DNA of 25,836 nt, taken from Candidatus Uhrbacteria bacterium. GTDB lineage: Bacteria; Patescibacteriota; Patescibacteriia; UBA9934. Below the pieces are notes generated by a model. It was given only the letters and a program-made list of their open reading frames with translations. It was not told the origin of the DNA and made no database searches. The position numbers were made by a program, and so were the translations under genes. The stretch's first letter is position 1; each line of letters opens with the position of its first letter. Location: assembly GCA_903891735.1 (NCBI GenBank), contig CAITFQ010000073.1, positions 1-25,836 of the forward strand, read 5' to 3'. Shown in pieces: positions 13,065 to 19,482 of this stretch.

Positions 13065-14771
13065 ATGTATACACTTGATAAAGCAAGAAAAGAGGCGTTG
13101 GTGAGTTTAAAGAAGACGCTGGGGAAGAAGTTCCTGGTGACGCCAGATATGTTGACTGCGGCGCCGAAGCCGGAGTTGGGTGATTTGTCGTTCGGCTGTT
13201 TTGCGTTGGCTAAGGGACAAGGGAGGAATCCAGTTGAGGTAGCGACCGAGTTGGCGGCGCATTTGGGATTGAGTACGCTGATTAGTAAGATTAGCTCGGC
13301 TGGGCCGTATGTTAATTTTCATTTTAATGAGGCGAACTTTGCGTCATTAGTTTTGCATGACGTGTTGAAGATGAAGAAGCGTTATGGGCAGGGGACGGCG
13401 GGGAAGGGTAAGAAAGTGTTAGTGGATTTTGCGCAGCCAAATACGCATAAAGAATTTCATGTTGGGCATATTCGCAATGCCTTGCTAGGGCAATCGATTA
13501 TCAATGTGCTCCGAGCTAGTGGCTACGAAACGATTGGAGCAGCGTATATTGGTGATATTGGCGCGCACGTAGCCAAGGCATTGTGGGGATATGAAAAGTG
13601 GTACAAGGATATTAAGATTGAGAAGAGTGAGCGCGCTAAGGTGCTGGGCGAGATTTATACTAAGGCGACGCAGTACGTGGCGGATCACGAGGAGGCGAAG
13701 TTAGAGATTGCCGAAGTGCAGAGGAAGTTAGAGGCGGAAGAGGAGCCGTGGTTGGGTTTGTGGAAGGAGACGAGGGAGTGGAGTCTGGCGTCCTTCCGCG
13801 AGATTTTTGGCGAGCTTGGGGTGAAGCCTGATGAATGGTATTTTGAAAGTCAGGTGGAGAAGCCGGGGAAAGAATTGGTTAAGAAGATGTTAGTGGAAGG
13901 GATTGCGAAGAAGAGTGAAGGGGCGACGATTGTCGACCTGGAAGATGAGAAGTTGGGTGCGTTTTTGGTTTTGAAAACGGATGGATCTTCGTTGTATGCG
14001 ACGAAGGATTTGGCGTTGGCGTTTAAGAAGGATGAGGATTATCACGCGGACAGGCAGATTTTTGTCATCGATGTGCGACAGAGTTTGTACATGAAGCAGT
14101 TGTTTGTGACGTTGCGACGATTAGGATTCACGCCGGACCTGGTGCATATTGGTTATGAGTTGGTGAATTTGCCGGAGGGGACGATGTCGTCTCGAACCGG
14201 GAATGTGGCGAAGTATGAGGATTTGCGTGACGCCATGCGGGCTAAGTTGACGGAGGAGACGGTGTCGCGTCATGCGGATTGGCGGGCGAAGAAAGTGAAG
14301 TTGAACGCCGAGGCGCTGACGCAGGCGGGGATTGCCTTTACCATGTTGCGCCAGGATCCGGGGAAGATTATTACGTTTGATATGGCCGAGGCGATGAGCG
14401 TCGACGGCTTTACGGGCCCGTATATTTTGTACACGATTGCTCGCATCTACAGTTTGGAGGCTAAGGCTGATATGCCGCCGATAATGTTGGGCGAGCAGTT
14501 GACGCACCCGCTGGAGGCTCAGTTGTTGCGCTTGGTGGCGGAGTTCCCGAGTGTTGTCGGCAAGGTGGCAGCGAGCTATCAGGTGAGCATGATTGCCCAG
14601 AAAACTTACGATTTAGCTAAGGTTTTTGCCGAGTATTACCATCAAGTGCGGGTTTTGGACGACGTCAACCATGACCGCAAGGGGGCGCGATTGGCCTTGC
14701 TCGCTGTGGTCAGGCAGACACTTATCAACAGCTGTGACTTGCTCGGCATGCAGACAGTCAAGGAAATGTAA
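13065..14771 (+). CDS. argS: Arginyl-tRNA synthetase
   Basis: A 568-residue class I synthetase for tRNA-Arg. It has an N-terminal additional domain (about 1-110). The catalytic core has DFAQPNTHKEFHVGHIRNALLG in outline, with HVGH at 132-135 as the HIGH variant. The KMSKS loop is a degenerate SSRTG in LPEGTMSSRTGN, as is normal for many ArgRS. The C-terminal DALR anticodon-binding domain begins near residue 450 (FTGPYILYTIARIYSLEAKA region). The gene starts 26 nt after tyrS. Confidence 0.97.
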   Translation: MYTLDKARKEALVSLKKTLGKKFLVTPDMLTAAPKPELGDLSFGCFALAKGQGRNPVEVATELAAHLGLSTLISKISSAGPYVNFHFNEANFASLVLHDVLKMKKRYGQGTAGKGKKVLVDFAQPNTHKEFHVGHIRNALLGQSIINVLRASGYETIGAAYIGDIGAHVAKALWGYEKWYKDIKIEKSERAKVLGEIYTKATQYVADHEEAKLEIAEVQRKLEAEEEPWLGLWKETREWSLASFREIFGELGVKPDEWYFESQVEKPGKELVKKMLVEGIAKKSEGATIVDLEDEKLGAFLVLKTDGSSLYATKDLALAFKKDEDYHADRQIFVIDVRQSLYMKQLFVTLRRLGFTPDLVHIGYELVNLPEGTMSSRTGNVAKYEDLRDAMRAKLTEETVSRHADWRAKKVKLNAEALTQAGIAFTMLRQDPGKIITFDMAEAMSVDGFTGPYILYTIARIYSLEAKADMPPIMLGEQLTHPLEAQLLRLVAEFPSVVGKVAASYQVSMIAQKTYDLAKVFAEYYHQVRVLDDVNHDRKGARLALLAVVRQTLINSCDLLGMQTVKEM

Positions 14772-14779
14772 GGTAACAT
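14751..14779 (+). promoter_or_regulatory. Promoter candidate for the bactofilin gene
   Basis: CAGACA (14751-14756), a 17-nt spacer and TAACAT (14774-14779), with 10 nt to the ATG at 14790. Each box matches 4/6. It overlaps the end of argS. The start-codon spacing is the same as at valS and groES. Confidence 0.35.
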
Positions 14780-14789
14780 AACAAAAGTT

Positions 14790-15194
14790 ATGGCTTTTGG
14801 AATATCTACTATGGCAAAACACAACGGTGAGGAGACGGTGATTGCACACGGCGTGCGAGTGGAGGGTGAGTTTGTGAGTGGCGGCAACGTCGTGATTGAA
14901 GGCGATGTGCAGGGCTTGATTCGTACCTCTGGTGATTTGCGAGTTGGTGATGAAAGCAAAATTGTGGCTGACGTGACCGCGGCAAATGCCGTGATTGCCG
15001 GCGAAGTGCGCGGTAATATTACGGTTAGCGGTAAGTTGGAGTTATTGGCGACGAGTAAGATTATTGGCGACGTGGCGGCGGAAATTATTTCCGTGTTAGC
15101 CGGCGCACAAGTGAATGGCCGGGTGACGATGGACGGCACAGCTGGCGTCAAAGCGAAAGTAGCCAGAGAAGAAGTAGAGTCTGACGTCGAATAA
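14790..15194 (+). CDS. Bactofilin (polymer-forming cytoskeletal protein)
   Basis: A 134-residue protein built on the bactofilin beta-helix. It has repeated short strands of the form VIEGDVQGLI, LRVGDESKIVADV, AVIAGEVRGNITV, LELLATSKIIGDV and ISVLAGAQVNGRV, spanning about residues 17-115. Flexible tails lie on both sides. Bactofilins self-assemble into filaments without nucleotides, usually at the membrane, and help in cell shape, polarity or wall remodelling. ATG 14811 is an alternative start and would remove seven residues. The next gene starts 5 nt downstream. Confidence 0.92.
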   Translation: MAFGISTMAKHNGEETVIAHGVRVEGEFVSGGNVVIEGDVQGLIRTSGDLRVGDESKIVADVTAANAVIAGEVRGNITVSGKLELLATSKIIGDVAAEIISVLAGAQVNGRVTMDGTAGVKAKVAREEVESDVE

Positions 15195-15199
15195 AAAGT

Positions 15200-15940
15200 G
15201 TGTATCTTTACGTGTACGACGAAATTGTCCAAGGTCAACGCTTCGAGCGTGAACTGGCGCTAATCGAAACACGTTTGACTGACTTAGGGATTAGCGGCAA
15301 AATTGCCCGCTTGGCTTTGTTTCGTGATGCTGAAGAATTGATTAAAGATGAGATCAGACGGGGGACGCAGACGGTGGTGGCGGTGGGGAACGACCAGACG
15401 TTGCGGAAGGTGATGGATGCAGTTGGTGATCCGAAAGTGGTCGTCGCGATTATTCCGCTCGGCCCTGGGAATAATATTGCGCAGATTTTGGGTGTGCCAA
15501 GTGGGGTGGCGGCCTGTGATGTGTTGTCGGCTAGGCTGGTAGAAGAGTTGGATTTGGGCAGCGTCAACGGCATGCGGTTTTTGCATGTGGTGACGCTCGA
15601 AGGTGCGCAACCAGCCTGCACTTTTGAAGGTAATTATACTTTGACGCCGGCGGTGAAAAGCAGTTTGGCGATTAGAAATTTGGCGGAAAGTGATGAGCTT
15701 GGTGCGGCTAACCCGACAGATGGAAAGCTAGAGTTTGTGATGAAGACGCCCAGGCGGAGCTGGCTTATTAAGAAAACTGATGAGGTGTCGACTGTGCCGT
15801 TTAAGAAGCTGCAACTGAAGAGTTCAGAAATGATGAGTATGTTGGTTGATGGGGAAAAATTAGAGGGGACGGAGTTTGAGATTAAGGTGTTGCCGCGGCA
15901 AGTAAAGATTGTAACGGGGAAGGATAGGAAGTACGTTTAG
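15200..15940 (+). CDS. Diacylglycerol/lipid kinase-fold protein, degenerate nucleotide-binding loop
   Basis: A 246-residue protein whose first 110 residues match the DAGK catalytic domain. 'TVVAVGNDQTLRKVMDAVG' aligns with the ATP-loop region VxGGDGTxxxV, and 'VVVAIIPLGPGNNIAQILGVPSG' aligns with IIPxGTGNDFARxLG. The hallmark GGDGT is GNDQT (63-67) and GTGND is GPGNN (88-92), so key glycine and aspartate positions are changed. The C-terminal part is beta-rich and ends in 'FEIKVLPRQVKIVTG', as in lipid kinases. Active proteins are usually nearer 300 residues. Start is GTG 15200, 5 nt after the bactofilin stop. Catalysis is doubtful, but lipid or nucleotide binding may remain. Confidence 0.75.
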   Translation: MYLYVYDEIVQGQRFERELALIETRLTDLGISGKIARLALFRDAEELIKDEIRRGTQTVVAVGNDQTLRKVMDAVGDPKVVVAIIPLGPGNNIAQILGVPSGVAACDVLSARLVEELDLGSVNGMRFLHVVTLEGAQPACTFEGNYTLTPAVKSSLAIRNLAESDELGAANPTDGKLEFVMKTPRRSWLIKKTDEVSTVPFKKLQLKSSEMMSMLVDGEKLEGTEFEIKVLPRQVKIVTGKDRKYV

Positions 15941-15946
15941 AGGCTA

Positions 15947-16145
15947 TCGTCGCCGTGCATCTGCCAGGTAGTCCTCCTCCTAGCTGCGCCATCGTCAACC
16001 GTAATGGCCGGCTCACCTCGGCCAGCTCAGCTGGCCAGGTCTGACTCGGGCGCCATTACAGGGCCGACGGCTGGCGTCGTCAGAGAACTACCCGACAGCT
16101 GCTGGCTCCTACGACCCACTACAAGACTTCTGGCTCGCTAACGAC
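15947..16145 (+). repeat. Structured intergenic repeat, copy R1
   Basis: First of four related elements in this window, all in the same orientation. The predicted stems are: P1 GGTAGT (15967-15972) with ACTACC (16087-16092); P2 CCATCG (15989-15994) with CGACGG (16065-16070), with one A-C mismatch; and P3 GTAATGGC (16001-16008) with GCCATTAC (16052-16059). An invariant internal loop lies between P2 and P3: TCAACC (15995-16000) opposite AGGGC (16060-16064). The tip holds an inserted perfect hairpin, GGCCAGCTCAGCTGGCC (16020-16036), shared only with copy R4. The 3' flank ACTTCTGGCTC...TAACGAC is also seen in R2. It lies between convergent genes, and its 3' end runs into the VKOR coding region. 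It is C-rich on a strand that is otherwise G/T-rich. Confidence 0.85.
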
Positions 16146-16580
16146 CTTTGTGGCTGCTTTCGGATAAAAGAAGTAACTGAGGACGAAGAGCAGGGTTGAG
16201 GTGATGGCGGAGCCGAGGCACCATTGGCAGATAGCGTGAATGAGGAAGATTTGGGCGAAGAGAAACCAGAGTGACATTAAGAAGCCGGCTAGGGAAAAGC
16301 GGGTGATGAGGCGGAAGATCCGTTCTTTTTTTGATTCGAGAGAGATAATCGTCCCGAAGATTAGGGTGAAGTAATAGAGGCTGCCGAGGAGGGCGACTGG
16401 AATGCCGAGGATGAGGGAGTATTGGCTGGTGGTGACGAGTTCGCAGCCGTGGGTGAGGGAACAGGGGACGATGGTTTGAGTGAAGTGTTTGATAGCCAAC
16501 CAAGTAGCGTCGCTAAAGCCGAGAACGGCCAGGACGATAAAGACAAAGGGGAACCAGGGTTTGGTTGGGGTGAGACTCAT
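16119..16580 (-). CDS. Vitamin K epoxide reductase (VKOR) family membrane oxidoreductase
   Basis: A 153-residue membrane protein with four or five spans. It has the VKOR cysteine pattern: a loop pair C40 and C46 (CSLTHGC) and a redox-active CQWC (C118-C121) in the last helix region. In bacteria VKOR replaces DsbB, reoxidising DsbA and passing electrons to quinone. It starts 3 nt after the DsbA-like gene stop, which supports joint function in extracytoplasmic disulfide formation. Its last nine codons, including the stop, come from the 3' end of repeat R1, so the C-terminal tail VVSEPEVL was probably acquired from the repeat. Confidence 0.92.
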   Translation of the reverse strand: MSLTPTKPWFPFVFIVLAVLGFSDATWLAIKHFTQTIVPCSLTHGCELVTTSQYSLILGIPVALLGSLYYFTLIFGTIISLESKKERIFRLITRFSLAGFLMSLWFLFAQIFLIHAICQWCLGSAITSTLLFVLSYFFYPKAATKVVSEPEVL

Positions 16581-16583
16581 AGA

Positions 16584-17273
16584 CTACGGAGTAGTGGTCG
16601 GTGCTTGAGCGGTTTTAGCGAGAGCAGATTCAATGACGGCAGCGAAGGCGTTGTAGCTAGCAGGGTTGGCGATTTTTACGCCCTGGAGGAAGAAAGTAGG
16701 AGTACCGTCAATGCCGGCGGCCAAGCCACTGCGATAGTCGGCTTCGATGCGATCACGGACAGCGACGGAGCCAGAGTCGGCGTTAAACTTGTCCATATCG
16801 AGGCCGAGTGATTTAGCGTAGCCTTGGAAGGTTACCTTGGGGTCGGCGAGATCTTGCCAGCTGGTTTGATTGGCATAGAGGACGTTGTGCATTTCCCAGA
16901 ACTTGCCTTGCAGGCCGGCGGCACCAGCAGCTTCCGCAGCAGCTTCGGCGTTGGCGTGCTTTTCGCGGAGGGGGAAGTTGCGGTAGACGAAGTCGACGCG
17001 ATCGCCGTAGACGCTAATAAGTTGGGCGAGTAGTGGGTCGAATTGGCCGCAGGCTGGGCATTGGAAGTCGGCGTATTCAACTAAAGTGACGCTAGCTTCC
17101 TGGTTGCCTTTTTGCCAGTCATTGTTGGTGACGACGCTGGCCAAGGGTACTGGAACGGTCAGTTCTGAGCTTTTGACAGCGCTATAAATGCCGAAAACGA
17201 GTAAGGCGAGAACTGCTAGAGCGATCAAGTAATAGCTGAGGCGGACGAGGAGGTTCTTAGTTTGATATTCCAT
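16584..17273 (-). CDS. Membrane-anchored DsbA-like thiol oxidoreductase
   Basis: A 229-residue protein with an N-terminal signal anchor (about residues 11-31) and an extracytoplasmic thioredoxin-fold domain. The active site is C72-P-A-C75 in 'EYADFQCPACGQF'. The cis-proline loop is GTPTFFLQG near residue 190. The DsbA helical insert lies between them. It introduces disulfides into secreted proteins and would be recycled by the VKOR encoded directly downstream. A promoter candidate at 17283-17311 places the -10 box 9 nt before the ATG at 17273. Confidence 0.93.
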   Translation of the reverse strand: MEYQTKNLLVRLSYYLIALAVLALLVFGIYSAVKSSELTVPVPLASVVTNNDWQKGNQEASVTLVEYADFQCPACGQFDPLLAQLISVYGDRVDFVYRNFPLREKHANAEAAAEAAGAAGLQGKFWEMHNVLYANQTSWQDLADPKVTFQGYAKSLGLDMDKFNADSGSVAVRDRIEADYRSGLAAGIDGTPTFFLQGVKIANPASYNAFAAVIESALAKTAQAPTTTP

Positions 17274-17282
17274 AATGAGCCC

Positions 17283-17311
17283 AGTTTAGCGCAAACTTTG
17301 ATTTGGAGCAA
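17283..17311 (-). promoter_or_regulatory. Promoter candidate for the DsbA-VKOR operon, near-leaderless
   Basis: On the minus strand there is TTGCTC (17306-17311), a 17-nt spacer and TAAACT (17283-17288), with 9 nt to the ATG. It starts right at the end of the terminator of tRNA-Leu. Confidence 0.4.
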
Positions 17312-17340
17312 ACAAAAATCCCTTAGCGCTAGGCTAAGAG
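17311..17340 (-). terminator. Rho-independent terminator after tRNA-Leu(GAG)
   Basis: Read on the minus strand, CTTAGC pairs with GCTAAG around a 5-nt loop, extended by two more pairs, and is followed by GATTTTTG. It lies 8 nt past the tRNA-Leu CCA end. Confidence 0.75.
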
Positions 17341-17347
17341 ATGTTTG

Positions 17348-17433
17348 TGGTGCGCGGAAGAGGAGTCGAACCTCCACAGCCTTACGGCTACCACCCCCTC
17401 AAAGTGGCGTGTCTACCATTTCACCACCCGCGC
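17348..17433 (-). tRNA. tRNA-Leu with GAG anticodon
   Basis: An 86-nt class II tRNA with a long variable arm (TAGCCGTAAGGCTG region) and encoded CCA. The acceptor stem is GCGCGGG/TCCGCGC. The anticodon stem CCACT/GGTGG encloses the loop TTGAGGG. The T arm is GGAGG-TTCGACT-CCTCT. The anticodon GAG reads CUC/CUU. Confidence 0.95.
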
Positions 17434-17452
17434 GTGGCTAATTTGCCGCAAA

Positions 17453-17481
17453 ACTATAGCGGAGCGGGGCTGACTTGGCAA
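17453..17481 (-). promoter_or_regulatory. Promoter for tRNA-Leu(GAG)
   Basis: On the minus strand there is TTGCCA (17476-17481), a 17-nt spacer and TATAGT (17453-17458). Its -35 box overlaps by five bases the -35 box of the divergent tRNA-Val(UAC) promoter. Confidence 0.7.
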
Positions 17482-17503
17482 GTTTAAGAAAATACTGTAG
17501 GAT
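17475..17503 (+). promoter_or_regulatory. Promoter for tRNA-Val(UAC) and probably tRNA-Ala(GGC)
   Basis: TTGGCA (17475-17480), a 17-nt spacer and TAGGAT (17498-17503). The start near 17510 is about 10 nt before the mature tRNA. It shares its -35 bases with the tRNA-Leu promoter on the other strand. Confidence 0.6.
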
Positions 17504-17519
17504 TTCGTCGAACAAATAG

Positions 17520-17596
17520 GGACGCCTAGCTCAGCTGGTTAGAGCATCTCGTTTACACCGAGAGGGTCGAGGGTTCGAATCCCCCGGCGTCCACCA
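17520..17596 (+). tRNA. tRNA-Val with UAC anticodon
   Basis: A 77-nt cloverleaf with encoded CCA. The acceptor stem is GGACGCC/GGCGTCC, the D stem GCTC/GAGC, the anticodon stem TCTCG/CGAGA with loop TTTACAC, and the T arm GAGGG-TTCGAAT-CCCCC (one G-C-rich stem with a minor mismatch). The anticodon TAC reads GUA and related valine codons. Confidence 0.95.
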
Positions 17597-17695
17597 CCGA
17601 GCTGAGCTCGGTTGTTGGTTTGCGAGGAAAGCTAAGCTTTCCTAACTCAACAACAAATAATGTTGGCTCAGCGAAGGTGATCGCGCTCAGCGCGA
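17597..17695 (+). repeat. Three tight palindromic hairpins between tRNA-Val and tRNA-Ala
   Basis: CCGAGCTGAGCTCGG (17597-17611), GGAAAGCTAAGCTTTCC (17626-17642) and TCGCGCTCAGCGCGA (17681-17695). Each has a 6-7 bp perfect stem and a three-base loop centred on GCTNAGC. The middle one is enclosed by TTGTTG/CAACAA. They may guide processing of the tRNA precursor or be small repeated palindromes. The same core occurs inside repeats R1 and R4. Confidence 0.6.
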
Positions 17696-17706
17696 CAGAA
17701 CAATAG

Positions 17707-17782
17707 GGGCTGTTAGCTCAGTTGGTAGAGCGCTTCCATGGCATGGAAGAGGTCAGCGGTTCGAGCCCGCTACGGTCCACCA
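17707..17782 (+). tRNA. tRNA-Ala with GGC anticodon
   Basis: A 76-nt cloverleaf with encoded CCA. The acceptor stem is GGGCTGT/ACGGTCC and contains the G3-U70 pair that specifies alanine. The D stem is GCTC/GAGC, the anticodon stem CTTCC/GGAAG with loop ATGGCAT, and the T arm AGCGG-TTCGAGC-CCGCT. The anticodon GGC reads GCC/GCU. Confidence 0.96.
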
Positions 17783-17789
17783 CAAACAT

Positions 17790-17820
17790 CTTTCAGGGCA
17801 ACCTGAAGGATTTTTGTTTT
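17790..17820 (+). terminator. Rho-independent terminator after tRNA-Ala(GGC)
   Basis: CTTTCAGG pairs with CCTGAAGG around GCAA, followed by ATTTTTGTTTT. It closes the tRNA-Val/tRNA-Ala transcript. Confidence 0.88.
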
Positions 17821-17821
17821 G

Positions 17822-17830
17822 TGCTATAAT
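17822..17830 (+). promoter_or_regulatory. Extended -10 promoter for the 81-residue membrane protein
   Basis: TGC followed by a consensus TATAAT (17825-17830), with 10 nt to the ATG at 17841. The predicted leader is 3-4 nt. No -35 is needed or visible, since the upstream bases form the terminator. Confidence 0.65.
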
Positions 17831-17840
17831 TGGGATAACT

Positions 17841-18086
17841 ATGATTCAACGAATACTTATTGGTTTAGTGATCGTCGCACTTGGTTGGTTGTTGGTTTGG
17901 AAGACGGACTGGTTTATGAGCATCATGGGTTACGTCGACTGGGCCGAGAAGTGGCTAGGTGGCGGCGGCACACGCTTGTTTTATAAGTTATTGGGGACGT
18001 TGATCATCGTGATTGGTTTGATGGTGATGACAAACTTGTTTAATTCTTTTGCGGCGAGTGTGATTGGCGGCGTGTTTGGTAAATAG
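17841..18086 (+). CDS. Small membrane protein, 81 residues, function unknown
   Basis: Start chosen at ATG 17841, because a consensus extended -10 element ends 10 nt upstream. A longer frame from 17814 would include that promoter. Span 1 covers about residues 4-25 (ILIGLVIVALGWLLVW). A loop with DWAEKWLGGGG follows, then span 2 at about 52-72 (LLGTLIIVIGLMVMTNLF). The family is not recognised, but small two-span proteins of this design are common in reduced genomes. It may be cotranscribed with the methyltransferase 15 nt downstream. Confidence 0.7.
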   Translation: MIQRILIGLVIVALGWLLVWKTDWFMSIMGYVDWAEKWLGGGGTRLFYKLLGTLIIVIGLMVMTNLFNSFAASVIGGVFGK

Positions 18087-18101
18087 GCGGTAAATAATTT
18101 T

Positions 18102-18641
18102 ATGGCAGGAGTGGCTTTACTTGATGTGCGTGCGATTCTCGAGGCCTTGGACATTACGCCAGGGTCCAGAGTTGGCGACTTGGCGGCTGGGAGGACGGGG
18201 CATTTTGTGGTGCCTTTGAGCCGGCTAGTTGGGAGTGAAGGCGTCGTTTATGGCGTCGACTTGTTGCCGGACGTGGTGGCGGCTTTGCAAGGACATAGAA
18301 CGCAGCATGGGCTGACGCAGCTACGACCAGTGTGGGGAGATTTGGAAAGACACGAGGGCGTAGGAATCGATACAGGGACGCTTGATTTGGCACTGCTGGT
18401 CAATGCGCTTGGGAGCATGAAAGAGCGTGAGGTGGCGGCACGAGAGACAGTACGGCTGATGAAGCCGCAGGGCCGGATTGTGGTGATTGATTGGCAGACT
18501 GGGGCTAAACATCCGTTGGCTAAGTTGGCCAGAAGTATGCCGGAAGACCAGGCGGACGCGTTGTTTGACCATGTGGGGTGCCGGAAATGTGGGGAGTTTA
18601 CGCCGAGTAAGTGGCATTACGGCCGTGTCTACGCATCTTGA
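18102..18641 (+). CDS. Class I SAM-dependent methyltransferase
   Basis: A 179-residue Rossmann-fold methyltransferase. Motif I reads VGDLAAGRTGHF (24-35) and the acidic end of strand 2 is VVYGVDLLPD. 'GTLDLALLVNALGSM' is motif II/III. After that comes 'RLMKPQGRIVVIDWQ', resembling the UbiE/Methyltransf_11 family. A C-terminal CRKCGEF pair of cysteines might hold a metal. The substrate is unknown, and the compact size allows a small molecule, protein or RNA. The stop codon TGA overlaps the -35 box of the next gene. Confidence 0.85.
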   Translation: MAGVALLDVRAILEALDITPGSRVGDLAAGRTGHFVVPLSRLVGSEGVVYGVDLLPDVVAALQGHRTQHGLTQLRPVWGDLERHEGVGIDTGTLDLALLVNALGSMKEREVAARETVRLMKPQGRIVVIDWQTGAKHPLAKLARSMPEDQADALFDHVGCRKCGEFTPSKWHYGRVYAS

Positions 18642-18666
18642 CGATAATGCTTGATTTACCTACCAT
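18638..18666 (+). promoter_or_regulatory. Promoter candidate for the 137-residue membrane protein
   Basis: TTGACG (18638-18643), a 17-nt spacer and TACCAT (18661-18666), with 9 nt to the ATG at 18676. It is another near-leaderless arrangement. Confidence 0.5.
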
Positions 18667-18675
18667 GTCGCTACT

Positions 18676-19089
18676 ATGATTAATTTGCAGCCAGTATTAA
18701 CCGCCAGCTTTTGGTTCGATTTGACGCCAAACGCCATGGGCCCATTGTTCTCCAAGATTTTTTTCATCATTTTCGCGGTGTTGGTCATTGCGGCGTCGGC
18801 AGCTAGAATTGTCGCTAACAACAAGCTGACGGATAAGTACCACAAGATAATTGCTTTGCGCGCCGCCAACATTGCTTTCATCACCGGGATTCTCGGCTTC
18901 GTCATTTACTTCTTTACCTTTGAAGAGATTCAGTTCTTCGGTTCACGTTTTTGGTTCTTGGTGTTATTGCTCGGGGTGATTGTCGCGGTAGTGCGTTTGC
19001 TCAAGTACGCTAAGAAGGACGTGCCAGCTATGCGCAAGCACGAACAATCGAAAGCTGAAGTTAATAAATATCTTCCTCGAAGAAACTAG
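18676..19089 (+). CDS. Integral membrane protein, 137 residues, function unknown
   Basis: Three predicted spans lie at about residues 25-46 (IFFIIFAVLVIAASAARIV), 62-82 (ANIAFITGILGFVIYFF) and 92-110 (FWFLVLLLGVIVAVVRLL). A basic cytoplasmic tail follows (YAKKDVPAMRKHEQSKAEV). The N-terminal FWFDLTPNAMGP segment resembles small conserved CPR membrane proteins, but I cannot name a family. The yraN gene starts 2 nt after its stop, so the two are probably cotranscribed. Confidence 0.75.
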   Translation: MINLQPVLTASFWFDLTPNAMGPLFSKIFFIIFAVLVIAASAARIVANNKLTDKYHKIIALRAANIAFITGILGFVIYFFTFEEIQFFGSRFWFLVLLLGVIVAVVRLLKYAKKDVPAMRKHEQSKAEVNKYLPRRN

Positions 19090-19091
19090 TT

Positions 19092-19448
19092 GTGGTCGAC
19101 GCGCGCCGTATATTCGGAAATAGTTCTGAAGAGTTGGCCGCTAATTATTTGATTGACTTGGGTTATAAGATTATTGAGCGACAGTATAGTAACAAGCTCG
19201 GTGAAATCGATCTCATCGCTCTGGACGGGCGTGAGATCGTTTTTGTTGAGGTGAAAGCCAGGAAGAGTAAAGAATTTGGTTATCCGGAAGAAGCGGTGAC
19301 GCCCCATAAGCTACGGAAGATTGGGAATACAGGACTCGTTTACTTGCGGGCGAATGGGCTGGAGTCGTCCGACTACAGGATTGATGTGATTGCGATTGAA
19401 TTCTACGAGTCTCCGCCGAAGGTGACCCATTTGAAAGCAGTTTATTAA
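19092..19448 (+). CDS. yraN: YraN family (UPF0102) nuclease-fold protein
   Basis: A 118-residue protein with the restriction-endonuclease-like core of YraN: 'GNSSEELAANYLIDLGYKIIER', then GEIDLIA (37-43) and VFVEVKAR (50-57). The D, E and K residues are those of a PD-(D/E)xK site. The C-terminal YRIDVIAIE strand is also typical. The biological role is not settled, with Holliday-junction or other branched DNA cleavage proposed for the family. The start is GTG 19092. A terminator follows. Confidence 0.92.
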   Translation: MVDARRIFGNSSEELAANYLIDLGYKIIERQYSNKLGEIDLIALDGREIVFVEVKARKSKEFGYPEEAVTPHKLRKIGNTGLVYLRANGLESSDYRIDVIAIEFYESPPKVTHLKAVY

Positions 19449-19456
19449 ATTGATAG

Positions 19457-19482
19457 GCGGGGTTACCATGCCCCGCTCTTTT
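19457..19482 (+). terminator. Rho-independent terminator after yraN
   Basis: GCGGGG pairs with CCCCGC around an 8-base loop, followed by TCTTTTC. Repeat R2 begins immediately after it. Confidence 0.75.

Noticed and set aside
17597..17695. Transcription terminators between tRNA-Val and tRNA-Ala
   Set aside because: None of the three hairpins is followed by a T run, and no promoter is visible before tRNA-Ala, so cotranscription is more likely.
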